From: Bacteroidales bacterium
GTDB taxonomy: Bacteria; Bacteroidota; Bacteroidia; Bacteroidales; F082
Direction: 5' to 3'
NCBI GenBank assembly: GCA_023229135.1
Contig: JALNZT010000034.1
Location: 1 to 45,231 of the forward strand
Length of the DNA stretch: 45,231 bases
The position numbers and the translations under genes are program-made. Positions 8,246 to 15,340 of the stretch are shown here, piece by piece. A model generated the notes under the pieces. It saw only the letters and a list, made by a program, of their open reading frames with translations. It had not been told where the DNA came from and ran no database searches. Every line of letters starts with the position of its first letter. Position 1 is the stretch's first letter.

Positions 8246-10088
8246 ATTTTGGCTTGTCAAATGAAAGCAAAGTTTTGGCAATATCATCGCGGCCCAATTG
8301 CTGTAGCTTTTGCCTGATCCAGGCTTGGTTTTCACGCTTGTACCAGAAAAAGAATCTCTGCTGGGCAGTTTTTTCGGCTTTGTCACGTGCCGTAAAAACT
8401 GGTTTCAGGGTATAAGGATCATAGCCGCTATAATACATCACGGTGGCTACCGTCATAGGTGTTGGCGTAAAATCCTGCACCTGTTCCAGCTTGAAACCCA
8501 GTTCTTTGGTGTCAGCTGCAAGTTGCGCCATATCTTCGAGATGGCTCTCTGGATGACTCGAAATAAAGTAAGGAATAAGCTGTTGCCTGAGTCCTGTTTC
8601 TCTGTTGATCTGTTCAAACTTGTTTTTGAGTTTGTGAAACAGGCTGAAGCTGGGTTTTCGCATGGTTTTCAGCACCTGATCGCTGGTGTGTTCAGGTGCT
8701 ACTTTCAGCCTTCCGCTGACGTGGCGCGTGAAAAGTTGCCGCATAAACTCATCAAAGCCGAGGGTATCGTTTTTCTCTTTGTCGTCGGTCAAAAACAGGT
8801 CATAACGCAGACCCGAACTCACGAAGGCTTTTTTTACTGCCGGATGTTTGTCAACGGATTTATATATGTCGGTGAGCGGTTTGTGGTTGGTGTCCAGGTT
8901 ATTACATATAGTTGGAAACACACAGCTTGGCCTTTTGCAACTGTTGCATATTTGCTGGTGCTTGCCTTTCATCTGGTACATATTGGCCGACGGGCCACCC
9001 AAATCGCTGATATAACCTTTGAAGTCGTCCATCTTGGTGATCTGATCCACTTCGTCCATGATGGAGGCTTTGCTGCGGCTGGTAACGAACTTTCCCTGAT
9101 GGGCAGAAATGGTACAGAAACTGCATCCTCCAAAACATCCTCTGTGTAAATTTATCGAGTGGCGTATCATTTCGTAAGCCGGAATGGGGCCGCGTTTGGC
9201 GTATTTGGGATGAGGCTTGCGGGTGTAAGGCAAATCAAAGGAGGCGTCCAGCTGTTTCTCGGTAAGCGTAGGGTAGGGCGGATTGATGATCACCGTGCTG
9301 CTTCCGTGTTTTTGTAGCAAGCGTGTGGCATGCTGCTTGTTTGATTCTTGTTCGATATGCCGGAAGTTAGCGGCAAAAGTTTTTTTATCGCGCAGACAGC
9401 TTTCGTGATTTGTTAGGTGAATATCACCGGCGCTGTGCGGACTTAAGTTTTCACTTTCGTGGATGGCGTAAAAGATCTGTGGAATTTGCTGAATTTCCGC
9501 CATGCTTTTACCTTCGTCAAAGGCTTTGGCAAGTGCAATGATGGCCAGATCACCCATGCCATAGACGCCTATATCAGCTTTTGAATCAATTAGAATAGAA
9601 GGCTTTAACTGATCCGACCAATAGTCGTAATGCGTTACGCGCCGCAGCGATGCTTCCACGCCGCCTATCACCACAGGAACATCCGGGAAAAGTGTTTTTA
9701 CAATTTGGCTGTAAACCACCGCAGCATAATCTGGTCTGAAACCGGATGCGCCACCAGGAGTATAGGCGTCGTTGCTGCGCAAGCGTTTGTTGGCAGTGTA
9801 ATGGTTCACCATCGAATCCATATTGCCGGCGGTGATGCCAAAAAATAGCCGTGGCGTGCCGAGCTTTTTGAAATCGCGCAAATCATCCTGCCAGTTGGGC
9901 TGTGGAATAAGTGCTACTCTATAACCTTCTCTTTCAAGCAGACGCCCGATAACAGCAGCTCCAAATGCCGGATGGTCAACGTAGCCGTCGCCGCTGATGA
10001 TGATAACGTCAAGCTGCTCCCAGCCCCGAAGTTCAACTTCTTTTTTAGTAATTGGAAGCCATTGTTTAAGGTCGGTTTGCACTGACAT
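8220..10088 (-). CDS. ygiQ: YgiQ family radical SAM protein
   Basis: 622 residues, a cytosolic iron-sulfur enzyme of unknown reaction. The N-terminal about 200 residues have the B12-binding-like fold typical of the family (VIISGDGYVDHPAFGAAVIGR, VVIGGVEASLRRVTHYDYWS). The radical SAM motif HRGCFGGCSFC gives C318-x3-C322-x2-C325 for the 4Fe-4S cluster. It is followed by the family sequence TISAHQGKFVTSRS and a small cysteine group near ICNSCKRPSCVFPTICNN. KVAPEHTSDQVLKTMRKPS and the C-terminal DUF3362-like part (DFTPTPMTVATVMYYSGYDP) complete the expected architecture. Length fits the family. A perfect -7 box lies upstream at 10113-10120. Confidence 0.93.
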   Translation of the reverse strand: MSVQTDLKQWLPITKKEVELRGWEQLDVIIISGDGYVDHPAFGAAVIGRLLEREGYRVALIPQPNWQDDLRDFKKLGTPRLFFGITAGNMDSMVNHYTANKRLRSNDAYTPGGASGFRPDYAAVVYSQIVKTLFPDVPVVIGGVEASLRRVTHYDYWSDQLKPSILIDSKADIGVYGMGDLAIIALAKAFDEGKSMAEIQQIPQIFYAIHESENLSPHSAGDIHLTNHESCLRDKKTFAANFRHIEQESNKQHATRLLQKHGSSTVIINPPYPTLTEKQLDASFDLPYTRKPHPKYAKRGPIPAYEMIRHSINLHRGCFGGCSFCTISAHQGKFVTSRSKASIMDEVDQITKMDDFKGYISDLGGPSANMYQMKGKHQQICNSCKRPSCVFPTICNNLDTNHKPLTDIYKSVDKHPAVKKAFVSSGLRYDLFLTDDKEKNDTLGFDEFMRQLFTRHVSGRLKVAPEHTSDQVLKTMRKPSFSLFHKLKNKFEQINRETGLRQQLIPYFISSHPESHLEDMAQLAADTKELGFKLEQVQDFTPTPMTVATVMYYSGYDPYTLKPVFTARDKAEKTAQQRFFFWYKRENQAWIRQKLQQLGRDDIAKTLLSFDKPKYDGRKKTR

Positions 10089-10112
10089 AATTGAGGTGGT
10101 AAATTAATTGAG

Positions 10113-10120
10113 CAAAGGTA
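10113..10120 (-). promoter_or_regulatory. Candidate -7 box for ygiQ
   Basis: On the minus strand this reads TACCTTTG, a perfect match to the Bacteroidota TAnnTTTG -7 consensus, 24 bp before the ygiQ start. No clear -33 TTG was found at the usual distance. Confidence 0.45.
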
Positions 10121-10146
10121 ATCAAAAGGCGGAAATGCTGGTTTGT

Positions 10147-10237
10147 TGATGTGCTGACCTGCCTTCCTGCGGTCAGCAGGCAGGTGTGTTGATGTGCTGA
10201 TGTGCTGATTTGTTGATTTGCTGATTTGTTGATGAGT
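10147..10237. repeat. Degenerate 8-bp tandem repeat with embedded palindrome
   Basis: Six consecutive 8-bp units of the form TGATKTGY run from 10190 to 10237 (TGATGTGC twice, then TGATTTGT, TGATTTGC, TGATTTGT, TGATGAGT). A further TGATGTGC at 10147-10154 is separated from them by a hairpin-forming insert (CTGACC...GGTCAG and CCTGCC...GGCAGG). The insert may be a small palindromic element placed inside an older tandem array. Confidence 0.75.
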
Positions 10238-10522
10238 TCACGAGTTCACAATCCTCCACTCCATCACTCTAAATCTAACAAAGTGGTTTACCCCGTTTTT
10301 TATGGGAATGGGGAATCTCCACGCATTTAAGGGTTTCACGAAAAAATTTATGAATAGTTTAGTTAAAATAACAGCTTTTGATTGTGGTATTAAATATAGA
10401 TTGTAAATTTGCCATTGCCTCAAAAGGACAATGAAATCCATTAAAACCAATGGGTTTGTTGAAAAACTGAAATAGGCAGGTGATTAATTTAGGTATTTTT
10501 AACAACGTTTTTGATTTTTTGT
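10238..10522. other. Non-coding stretch before the tetR promoter
   Basis: Together with the tandem repeat this makes up the 484-bp gap between ygiQ and tetR. The stretch is AT-rich. No convincing reading frame, hairpin terminator or RNA gene was recognised in it. Confidence 0.4.
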
Positions 10523-10552
10523 TTTGATGTTAGTGAATAGTAACTAACTTTG
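10523..10552 (+). promoter_or_regulatory. tetR promoter (-33 TTTG, -7 TAACTTTG)
   Basis: TTTG at 10523-10526 and TAACTTTG at 10545-10552 are separated by 18 bp, matching the Bacteroidota sigma-ABfr consensus. The operator palindrome at 10529-10548 fills the spacer and overlaps the -7 box. A bound TetR dimer would therefore block polymerase. Confidence 0.7.
10529..10548. promoter_or_regulatory. Probable TetR operator O1
   Basis: GTTAGTGAATAGTAACTAAC is an imperfect palindrome; the half-sites GTTAGTGAAT and, reverse-complemented, GTTAGTTACT agree at 8 of 10 positions. It lies within the tetR promoter, as expected for an autoregulated TetR gene. The palindrome at 11771-11790 agrees with it at 17 of 20 positions. 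Confidence 0.65.
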
Positions 10553-10572
10553 CAAATTAATGAAACAAAACT

Positions 10573-11157
10573 ATGCTTACAGAGCGACAACAGGAAATTT
10601 TAGAACATGCGATAGACTTGATTGCTGAAAAAGGTATTCAGGGCTTAACAATGAAAAATCTATCCAAACGATTGGGTATTTCCGAGCCTGCTATTTACCG
10701 ACACTACGATAACAAAATAGAAATTCTTTTGAGTTTGTTGGATTATTTCACGAACAGTACTTCGGGTATTTTCAATGATCAAAGCTTGAGTCATTTGAAT
10801 GCTGTTGAGCGGCTAAAAATTATTTTCAATAAACATTTTGAGGCCCTTGAACACACACCGGCGCTTGTCGCAGTGATTTTTTCGGAAGAAATTTTTCGGA
10901 ATGAAGCAATTTTGAGCAACAAAGTAAAACTGATTATGGAGCGCAATGCAGCCTCTATTGCAGCCATTATTGAAGAAGGAAAGCAAAAGGGGGAGTTGGA
11001 TTTATCAATAGATACCCAACAACTTACAACAATTTTTATGGGTTCGTTGCGACTTTTGGTAAAACGCTGGCAAATGTGTAATTTTGATTTTAATCTCAAG
11101 CAGGAAGGCGAAGCCTTGTTTGATACATTAAATCAGTTAGTTAACTATAAATCTTAA
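10573..11157 (+). CDS. TetR/AcrR family transcriptional regulator
   Basis: 194 residues. The N-terminal helix-turn-helix is canonical: ILEHAIDLIAEKGIQGLTMKNLSKRLGISEPAIYRHYDNKIEIL is the TetR DNA-binding domain (residues about 8-52), with SEPAIYRHY as the recognition helix. The C-terminal helical domain (60-194) would bind a ligand, which cannot be predicted. It overlaps nothing and is followed 6 bp later by a ferredoxin, so they are likely co-transcribed. The palindrome in its own promoter and the matching one before the phospholipase/cyclase operon suggest that it represses itself and that operon (inference). Confidence 0.92.
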   Translation: MLTERQQEILEHAIDLIAEKGIQGLTMKNLSKRLGISEPAIYRHYDNKIEILLSLLDYFTNSTSGIFNDQSLSHLNAVERLKIIFNKHFEALEHTPALVAVIFSEEIFRNEAILSNKVKLIMERNAASIAAIIEEGKQKGELDLSIDTQQLTTIFMGSLRLLVKRWQMCNFDFNLKQEGEALFDTLNQLVNYKS

Positions 11158-11163
11158 AAAATT

Positions 11164-11364
11164 ATGTCAATTAAAAAAGTATGGCTCGATGAGTCGGAAG
11201 ATGAGTGCACAAGCTGTGGCCTATGTGAAAGCATAGCACCGGAAGTATTTGAAGTTCCGGATAAAATGGTTGTAATAGAAGGTGTTGACTTTAGCGAATA
11301 CGAAGACGAAATTCGTGATGCCGCTGACAGTTGCCCCACTGAAGTAATAAAGTTTGAAGAATAA
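11164..11364 (+). CDS. Small 4Fe-4S (or 3Fe-4S) ferredoxin
   Basis: 66 residues, acidic. The cluster ligands are C15-x2-C18-x2-C21 (ECTSCGLCESIAPEVFEV) and C57-P (DSCPTEVIKF), the pattern of single-cluster bacterial ferredoxins. The sequence PEVFEVPD after the motif is usual for the family. It is a soluble electron carrier; the partner is unknown. Located between tetR and a cupin gene with gaps of 6 and 15 bp, it is probably in the same transcript and hence under TetR control. Confidence 0.92.
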   Translation: MSIKKVWLDESEDECTSCGLCESIAPEVFEVPDKMVVIEGVDFSEYEDEIRDAADSCPTEVIKFEE

Positions 11365-11379
11365 TTAAAACGTGAAAAC

Positions 11380-11718
11380 ATGAAAATAGTCCATTGGAAA
11401 AATGAGCCGATCAGGGAAACGCCACACAAAGTGGATGTGCGGGCTTTGTATGACAAAACAGATGCCGAAGTCAGGCATATTACGCTGCAACCGGGCGAAC
11501 AATTGAAACCTCATATCACACCGGTGGACGTATTTTTCTTTGTAATTGAAGGAACACCGAGTGTACTGGTGGGCGATGAAACTGTGCAGGTGGAAGAAAA
11601 CAGCCTGGTCGAAAGCCCAAAAGGTATTATTCATAGCTTGCTCAACGAGAGCGATAAACCTGCAAGGATTTTAGTCGTGAAAACGCCTAAACCTACTAAT
11701 ACGACACGTTTACTTTAA
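11380..11718 (+). CDS. Cupin domain protein
   Basis: 112 residues forming one small cupin barrel: HITLQPGEQLKPHITPVDVFFFVIEGTPSVLVGDETVQVEENSLVESPKGIIHSLLNESDKPARILVVKTP. The first metal motif keeps H (KPHITPVD) and the distal G, and the second keeps PKGIIHSLLN. Some usual His/Glu ligands are replaced, so metal binding is uncertain. It may be a sensor or small-molecule-binding protein; no substrate can be named. It is the last gene before a terminator, following tetR and ferredoxin on the same strand. Confidence 0.85.
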   Translation: MKIVHWKNEPIRETPHKVDVRALYDKTDAEVRHITLQPGEQLKPHITPVDVFFFVIEGTPSVLVGDETVQVEENSLVESPKGIIHSLLNESDKPARILVVKTPKPTNTTRLL

Positions 11719-11730
11719 ACTTTAAATCCA

Positions 11731-11757
11731 ATAAAGGGAGGCTTTGCTTCCCTTTTA
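11731..11757 (+). terminator. Intrinsic terminator after the tetR-ferredoxin-cupin operon
   Basis: A stem AAAGGGAGGC / GCTTCCCTTTT with loop TTT (11733-11756), containing one G-U pair and followed by a T-rich stretch. It separates the cupin gene from operator O2 and the next operon. Confidence 0.75.
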
Positions 11758-11770
11758 TTAAGCCTATTAA

Positions 11771-11790
11771 GTTAGTTAATATTAACAAAC
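11771..11790. promoter_or_regulatory. Probable TetR operator O2 before the phospholipase/cyclase operon
   Basis: GTTAGTTAATATTAACAAAC is a near-perfect 20-bp palindrome (half-sites agree at 9 of 10). It matches O1 over the tetR promoter at 17 of 20 positions. It lies 46 bp before the first gene of the operon. A weak -7 box (TAAAATTG, 11792-11799) follows directly. Control by the TetR protein at 10573 is inferred. Confidence 0.65.
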
Positions 11791-11836
11791 ATAAAATTGA
11801 ATTCTAATTAAAAAACTAAAGTAAGGGGAGGTAGCC

Positions 11837-12769
11837 ATGAAAAACAAAGTCCTTCTGGCGGGTTTCATTCTTACGGTTGTGTTGCTCCAAAACCTGGGTG
11901 CTCAACACCCTGAAGAAATGTCTGACAACAGCTTTTTTAAGGCTATTCGGGCAAATCAAAATGAGAGTTATATTACCTTCTCTCAAGGTTTTGGCAATTT
12001 GGAACCCCTTGTTTTTGAAGCGGTTATCGAACCTTACTTTTTAATTCGTACCAGCAAAGACGCACGCTGGGGCGCAACTTTATCGCCTGCCATAAAACTG
12101 AGGATGTATGGCGTGGAATCGTTACCCATACGAACCCCAAGCTACAATCCGTATTTAAGTTTTTACCACCAGGTGATTTTTACGCATAAAGAAACTCCTT
12201 ATATGGTGTATGTTTTTCTAACCTTAGCGCACCACTCGAATGGTCAGGACGGTGATTTTTATCTTAGCGATGGAGAAATTAACACAAAGACAGGCAATTT
12301 CTCGACAAATTATTTTGAATTTGGCATTTTCTTTAACCGCCAGCTTCTGCCTTTTGCCAACACAACCGAATATCTTAAAACTTCTCTTGAAATACATCCC
12401 GGACTGGATATGAATGAGGAGCTGAGCGGCCGCTATGGAAATTATCGCTGGCACAACAGGCTTAAAATCTATCGGATGGATTGGAGGAAGTTGCGTAAGA
12501 ATTTTGATGATGGACAACCGCATTCCACAAAAATTCCTGTGTTGAGTGCTGTTTTTGAGACCAATTGGATTTTTGGGGAAAGAAGCGGTGCCAAAGCTAC
12601 CGACATCTCCGAAAGGCTGAGCTTTATGGCTAAACTGGCCTATAAACCACCTAAAGTGAGCGATGTAAGCTTTTTCGTGAAGCTTTATACAGGCGAAGAT
12701 TACTATAATATTTATTTCACAAGAAGGATTTCCTATTTCCAGTTTGGAATACAGGCATTTGCATTTTAA
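11837..12769 (+). CDS. Outer-membrane phospholipase A1-like protein
   Basis: 310 residues with a signal peptide ending at GAQ (residues 21-23). The catalytic pattern of OMPLA/PldA is recognisable: LAHHSNGQ aligns with E. coli YNHDSNGR, giving His132 and nucleophile Ser134. Asn158 in FSTNY is a candidate for the catalytic Asn156, with a longer loop between. The C-terminal strand pair FFVKLYTGEDYYNIYFTRRISYFQFGI parallels the end of OMPLA (VYSGYGESLIDYN then RVGVG). It would be a 12-stranded outer-membrane barrel that cleaves phospholipid acyl esters when dimerised. An unusually strong Shine-Dalgarno (AAGGGGAGG) precedes the ATG, notable in Bacteroidota. It is the first gene of the cyclase operon. 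Homology is moderate, so the activity is not certain. Confidence 0.65.
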   Translation: MKNKVLLAGFILTVVLLQNLGAQHPEEMSDNSFFKAIRANQNESYITFSQGFGNLEPLVFEAVIEPYFLIRTSKDARWGATLSPAIKLRMYGVESLPIRTPSYNPYLSFYHQVIFTHKETPYMVYVFLTLAHHSNGQDGDFYLSDGEINTKTGNFSTNYFEFGIFFNRQLLPFANTTEYLKTSLEIHPGLDMNEELSGRYGNYRWHNRLKIYRMDWRKLRKNFDDGQPHSTKIPVLSAVFETNWIFGERSGAKATDISERLSFMAKLAYKPPKVSDVSFFVKLYTGEDYYNIYFTRRISYFQFGIQAFAF

Positions 12770-12784
12770 TAGCCCACCAAAAAA

Positions 12785-14086
12785 ATGAAACGCATAAACC
12801 AATCACAAAGATTATTCAGGACACTTTTTGCCGAAGCACTCAAAAATGGCCAAAATCTGCGTTCGGGTGTGTTGGCTGTGCTTATTCTTTTTCAGGGTCT
12901 GGTTTTATTGTTTCTCTATATTTTTAAAAGAGATGATTATTACGAGCTTTTTATTTCAGGAAGCTCCTTGTTTGCTGTCTTTTTATTCTTCATTAGCATC
13001 CTGATGTATGAGTTGATTAGCTATATATTTTTCAGGCTGAGTAATAAACCTGACGATACGCAGCTAAGCGAACCTGGTTTCTGGCCTTCGATGATTGAGA
13101 CATCACTTCTGAGCTTCACCATTGTTTTTATCATCATCGCAACCAAGCAGTTTATCATACTTTTTTCGCCTTTTGCATTGAATTATTTTGTGTTAATTAT
13201 ACTTTCAAGCCTTAGGCTAAACTATAAACTGCCTGTTTTCACGGGCTTAATGGCTGCTGCACAGTATGTTGCATTGGCGGTAATATTTCAAAATCAGGAT
13301 TTTGTCGATATCAGCAACCCTTCGGGCATCAAACAAATTCAATTTCTGGGCTTTGGGCTGGGGCTTATAACTGCCGGCATTGCAGGAGGTTTCGTGACAA
13401 AATTTACCATGCAAAAAGTACAACAGTCTTTTGATGCCCTGCTTGAAAAACGAAAAGTAGAATTTCTGTTTGGTCAACAAATTTCAAAACCAATTGCGAA
13501 CGTGCTCCTTAATGCCGGTGAGCTTTTACAGAGTAAAAAAACCAAAGTCACCGTTATGTTTTTGGATATCCGAGGTTTTTCTGAACTGACCAAGCGAAAA
13601 ACTCCCGAAGAAATTGTAAAATATCTCAATCAGCTTTTTGCTTTTATGATAGATATAGTGCAGAAAAAAGGTGGCGTAATTAACCAGTTTTTAGGCGATG
13701 GATTTATGGCCACTTTTGGCGCCCCGATTGCCGACGATAACAGCCGCCAAAATGCTGTTGAGGCAGCGCTTGAAATCTATCAAAAGCTTCAAGAACTGAA
13801 CAAAAATAAAAGCATAATACCCACCAGTATTGGTATTGGCGTTCATTATGGCGTGGCCGTAACCGGAAATATTGGCACTGTTGATCGCATGCAATATTCA
13901 ATCACCGGGAAAGTGGTTATTATTTCTTCACGAATAGAACAGCTTAATAAACAGCTAAATTCGCAGATACTTATTTCATATGAGGTGTTGAAAGGCCTTA
14001 AAAAAGAGACGTCAAGATTTTATTTTGCAGGGAGTTTTCAGCTAAAAGGAATCAGCCGTGCAATGAAAATATTTGGAGTGAAATAA
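12785..14086 (+). CDS. Membrane-bound class III nucleotide cyclase
   Basis: 433 residues. About six transmembrane helices (within residues 28-205) are followed by a linker and a class III cyclase domain (about 252-433). Metal-binding aspartates are present: D261 in MFLDIRGF and D305 in LGDGFMATFGAP. The transition-state Arg is kept (R383 in SSRIEQLNK). The purine-selecting Lys is Gln (Q301, NQFLGDG). The usual transition-state Asn of the VN-x-A-x-R motif is Ile379 (GKVVIISSR). The product (cAMP, cGMP or a pyrimidine cNMP) therefore cannot be assigned, and low or no activity is possible. It sits 15 bp after the phospholipase gene and 33 bp before an HD/Pycsar-effector gene, suggesting that its product acts on that protein. 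Confidence 0.88.
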   Translation: MKRINQSQRLFRTLFAEALKNGQNLRSGVLAVLILFQGLVLLFLYIFKRDDYYELFISGSSLFAVFLFFISILMYELISYIFFRLSNKPDDTQLSEPGFWPSMIETSLLSFTIVFIIIATKQFIILFSPFALNYFVLIILSSLRLNYKLPVFTGLMAAAQYVALAVIFQNQDFVDISNPSGIKQIQFLGFGLGLITAGIAGGFVTKFTMQKVQQSFDALLEKRKVEFLFGQQISKPIANVLLNAGELLQSKKTKVTVMFLDIRGFSELTKRKTPEEIVKYLNQLFAFMIDIVQKKGGVINQFLGDGFMATFGAPIADDNSRQNAVEAALEIYQKLQELNKNKSIIPTSIGIGVHYGVAVTGNIGTVDRMQYSITGKVVIISSRIEQLNKQLNSQILISYEVLKGLKKETSRFYFAGSFQLKGISRAMKIFGVK

Positions 14087-14119
14087 CCAGGATATTAATC
14101 AATTAAAAGATTCAGATCA

Positions 14120-15319
14120 ATGAAAACAAAGACAGATAATGTAATAGAGGCAGCTGAAAAATATGTTGCTTCACGACTAGAAAATGAGTCGCCCGAAACG
14201 CATGTTTATCATGGAATAGCTCATACAAAGCAGGTCGTCTCGAATGCCATATTTATAGCTGAAAAGGAAAATATGGACAAGAAAAGAACGCGCTTGTTGA
14301 TCTTGGCTGCCTGGTTTCACGACCTGGGATATCTGATAGATTATGAAAATCATGAACAGGAGAGCGCGGCAATTGCAAAGGAGTTTTTAAGCGGGCAAGG
14401 CCTTGATGAAGCAGATATCCAACTCATTGCAGCAGCCATTATGGCAACTAAATTTCCGCAAAAACCTGAAAGTCAGCTTGCGCGAGCTTTATGTGATGCT
14501 GATATGATGCATCTAACTTCGATAAACTTTTTCGACTTAGGAGAGAAGCTCAGGCAGGAATGGAAACTGACAGCTTTCAGGAAGTTGAAAAAGAAAGCCT
14601 TTTATGAACATTCCTTATTCCTGCTCAAAGAACACCGGTTTTTCACCAACTACGGAATCGAAGTGTTGGAAAAGGAGAAAGAGAAAAATCTGAAAGTGCT
14701 TCAAAAGATACTTTCGAGCTATGCTAAACCAAAACCTGAAGGCATCAAACAGGAAGTGATTGCTTCAGAAGTCGGGTTTCCAAAAAAGATTACCCGTGGT
14801 GTTGACACCATGTTTAAACTCACTGCCCGAAATCAAATTAACCTGAGCGCCATCGCCGATAATAAATCCAATATCCTGATATCCATCAACGCGATTATTA
14901 TATCGCTCGTAATCACGATGTTGGTCAGAAGGTTTGAAGAAGATCCTGTGATTTTGCTTCCTGCTTTTGTCTTTTTGTTCTTTAGTCTGGCCACAATAGT
15001 GCTGGCAATCCTTGCTACCAGACCCCATTTGCCTTCCGGAAAGTTCAAGCGTGAGGACATCGAAAGGATGAAGGTGAACCTGCTTTTCTTTGGGAATTTT
15101 TACAAGATGGAGCAGGCAGACTACGAATGGGCTTTGCATGAACTGATCAAAAAAGAAAGTTTTTTATATACCGCACTAATCAAAGACCAGTACTTCCTGG
15201 GAAAAGTTTTAGCTAAAAAATACAGTCTCTTGCGGGCTGCTTTCGTGGTTTTTATGATTGGCCTAATCGTTTCTGTTTTAGCCTTTATCATCATCTCTAT
15301 CTCTGTAAATAATTTTTAA
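14120..15319 (+). CDS. HD phosphohydrolase fused to Pycsar-effector (DUF5706) membrane domain
   Basis: 399 residues, two modules. Residues about 20-200 form an HD phosphohydrolase with metal ligands H35 (YHGIAHTKQV), H67-D68 (AAWFHDLGY) and D126 (LCDADM). Residues about 225-395 match the Pycsar effector family (PF18967/DUF5706): RGVDTMFKLTARNQINLSAI then ADNKSNILISINAIIISLV. Transmembrane helices lie at about 251-270, 278-300 and 371-394. In Pycsar, PycTM effectors respond to cyclic CMP/UMP from a PycC cyclase and impair the membrane. Here the neighbouring gene is a cyclase and the HD domain could hydrolyse the signal or another nucleotide. HD-DUF5706 fusions also occur as possible housekeeping proteins, so a defence role is only an inference. 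Confidence 0.88.
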   Translation: MKTKTDNVIEAAEKYVASRLENESPETHVYHGIAHTKQVVSNAIFIAEKENMDKKRTRLLILAAWFHDLGYLIDYENHEQESAAIAKEFLSGQGLDEADIQLIAAAIMATKFPQKPESQLARALCDADMMHLTSINFFDLGEKLRQEWKLTAFRKLKKKAFYEHSLFLLKEHRFFTNYGIEVLEKEKEKNLKVLQKILSSYAKPKPEGIKQEVIASEVGFPKKITRGVDTMFKLTARNQINLSAIADNKSNILISINAIIISLVITMLVRRFEEDPVILLPAFVFLFFSLATIVLAILATRPHLPSGKFKREDIERMKVNLLFFGNFYKMEQADYEWALHELIKKESFLYTALIKDQYFLGKVLAKKYSLLRAAFVVFMIGLIVSVLAFIIISISVNNF

Positions 15320-15340
15320 TCTTCACCAAAAAGCTATGAC

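Noticed and set aside
8310..9149. 279-codon plus-strand frame
   Set aside because: It is antisense to ygiQ, whose radical SAM motif and family sequence are unambiguous.
10147..10237. CRISPR-like array
   Set aside because: The repeats are 8 bp and contiguous, with no unique spacers. No cas gene is in the window.
11136..11147. GTTAGTTAACTA near the end of tetR, possible third operator before the ferredoxin
   Set aside because: Only about 12 bp match the operator pattern and the sequence is coding. Without a -7 box it is likely to be chance.
12224..12802. 192-codon minus-strand frame
   Set aside because: It is a shadow of the phospholipase-like gene. The plus frame has a signal peptide, active-site motif and a Shine-Dalgarno.
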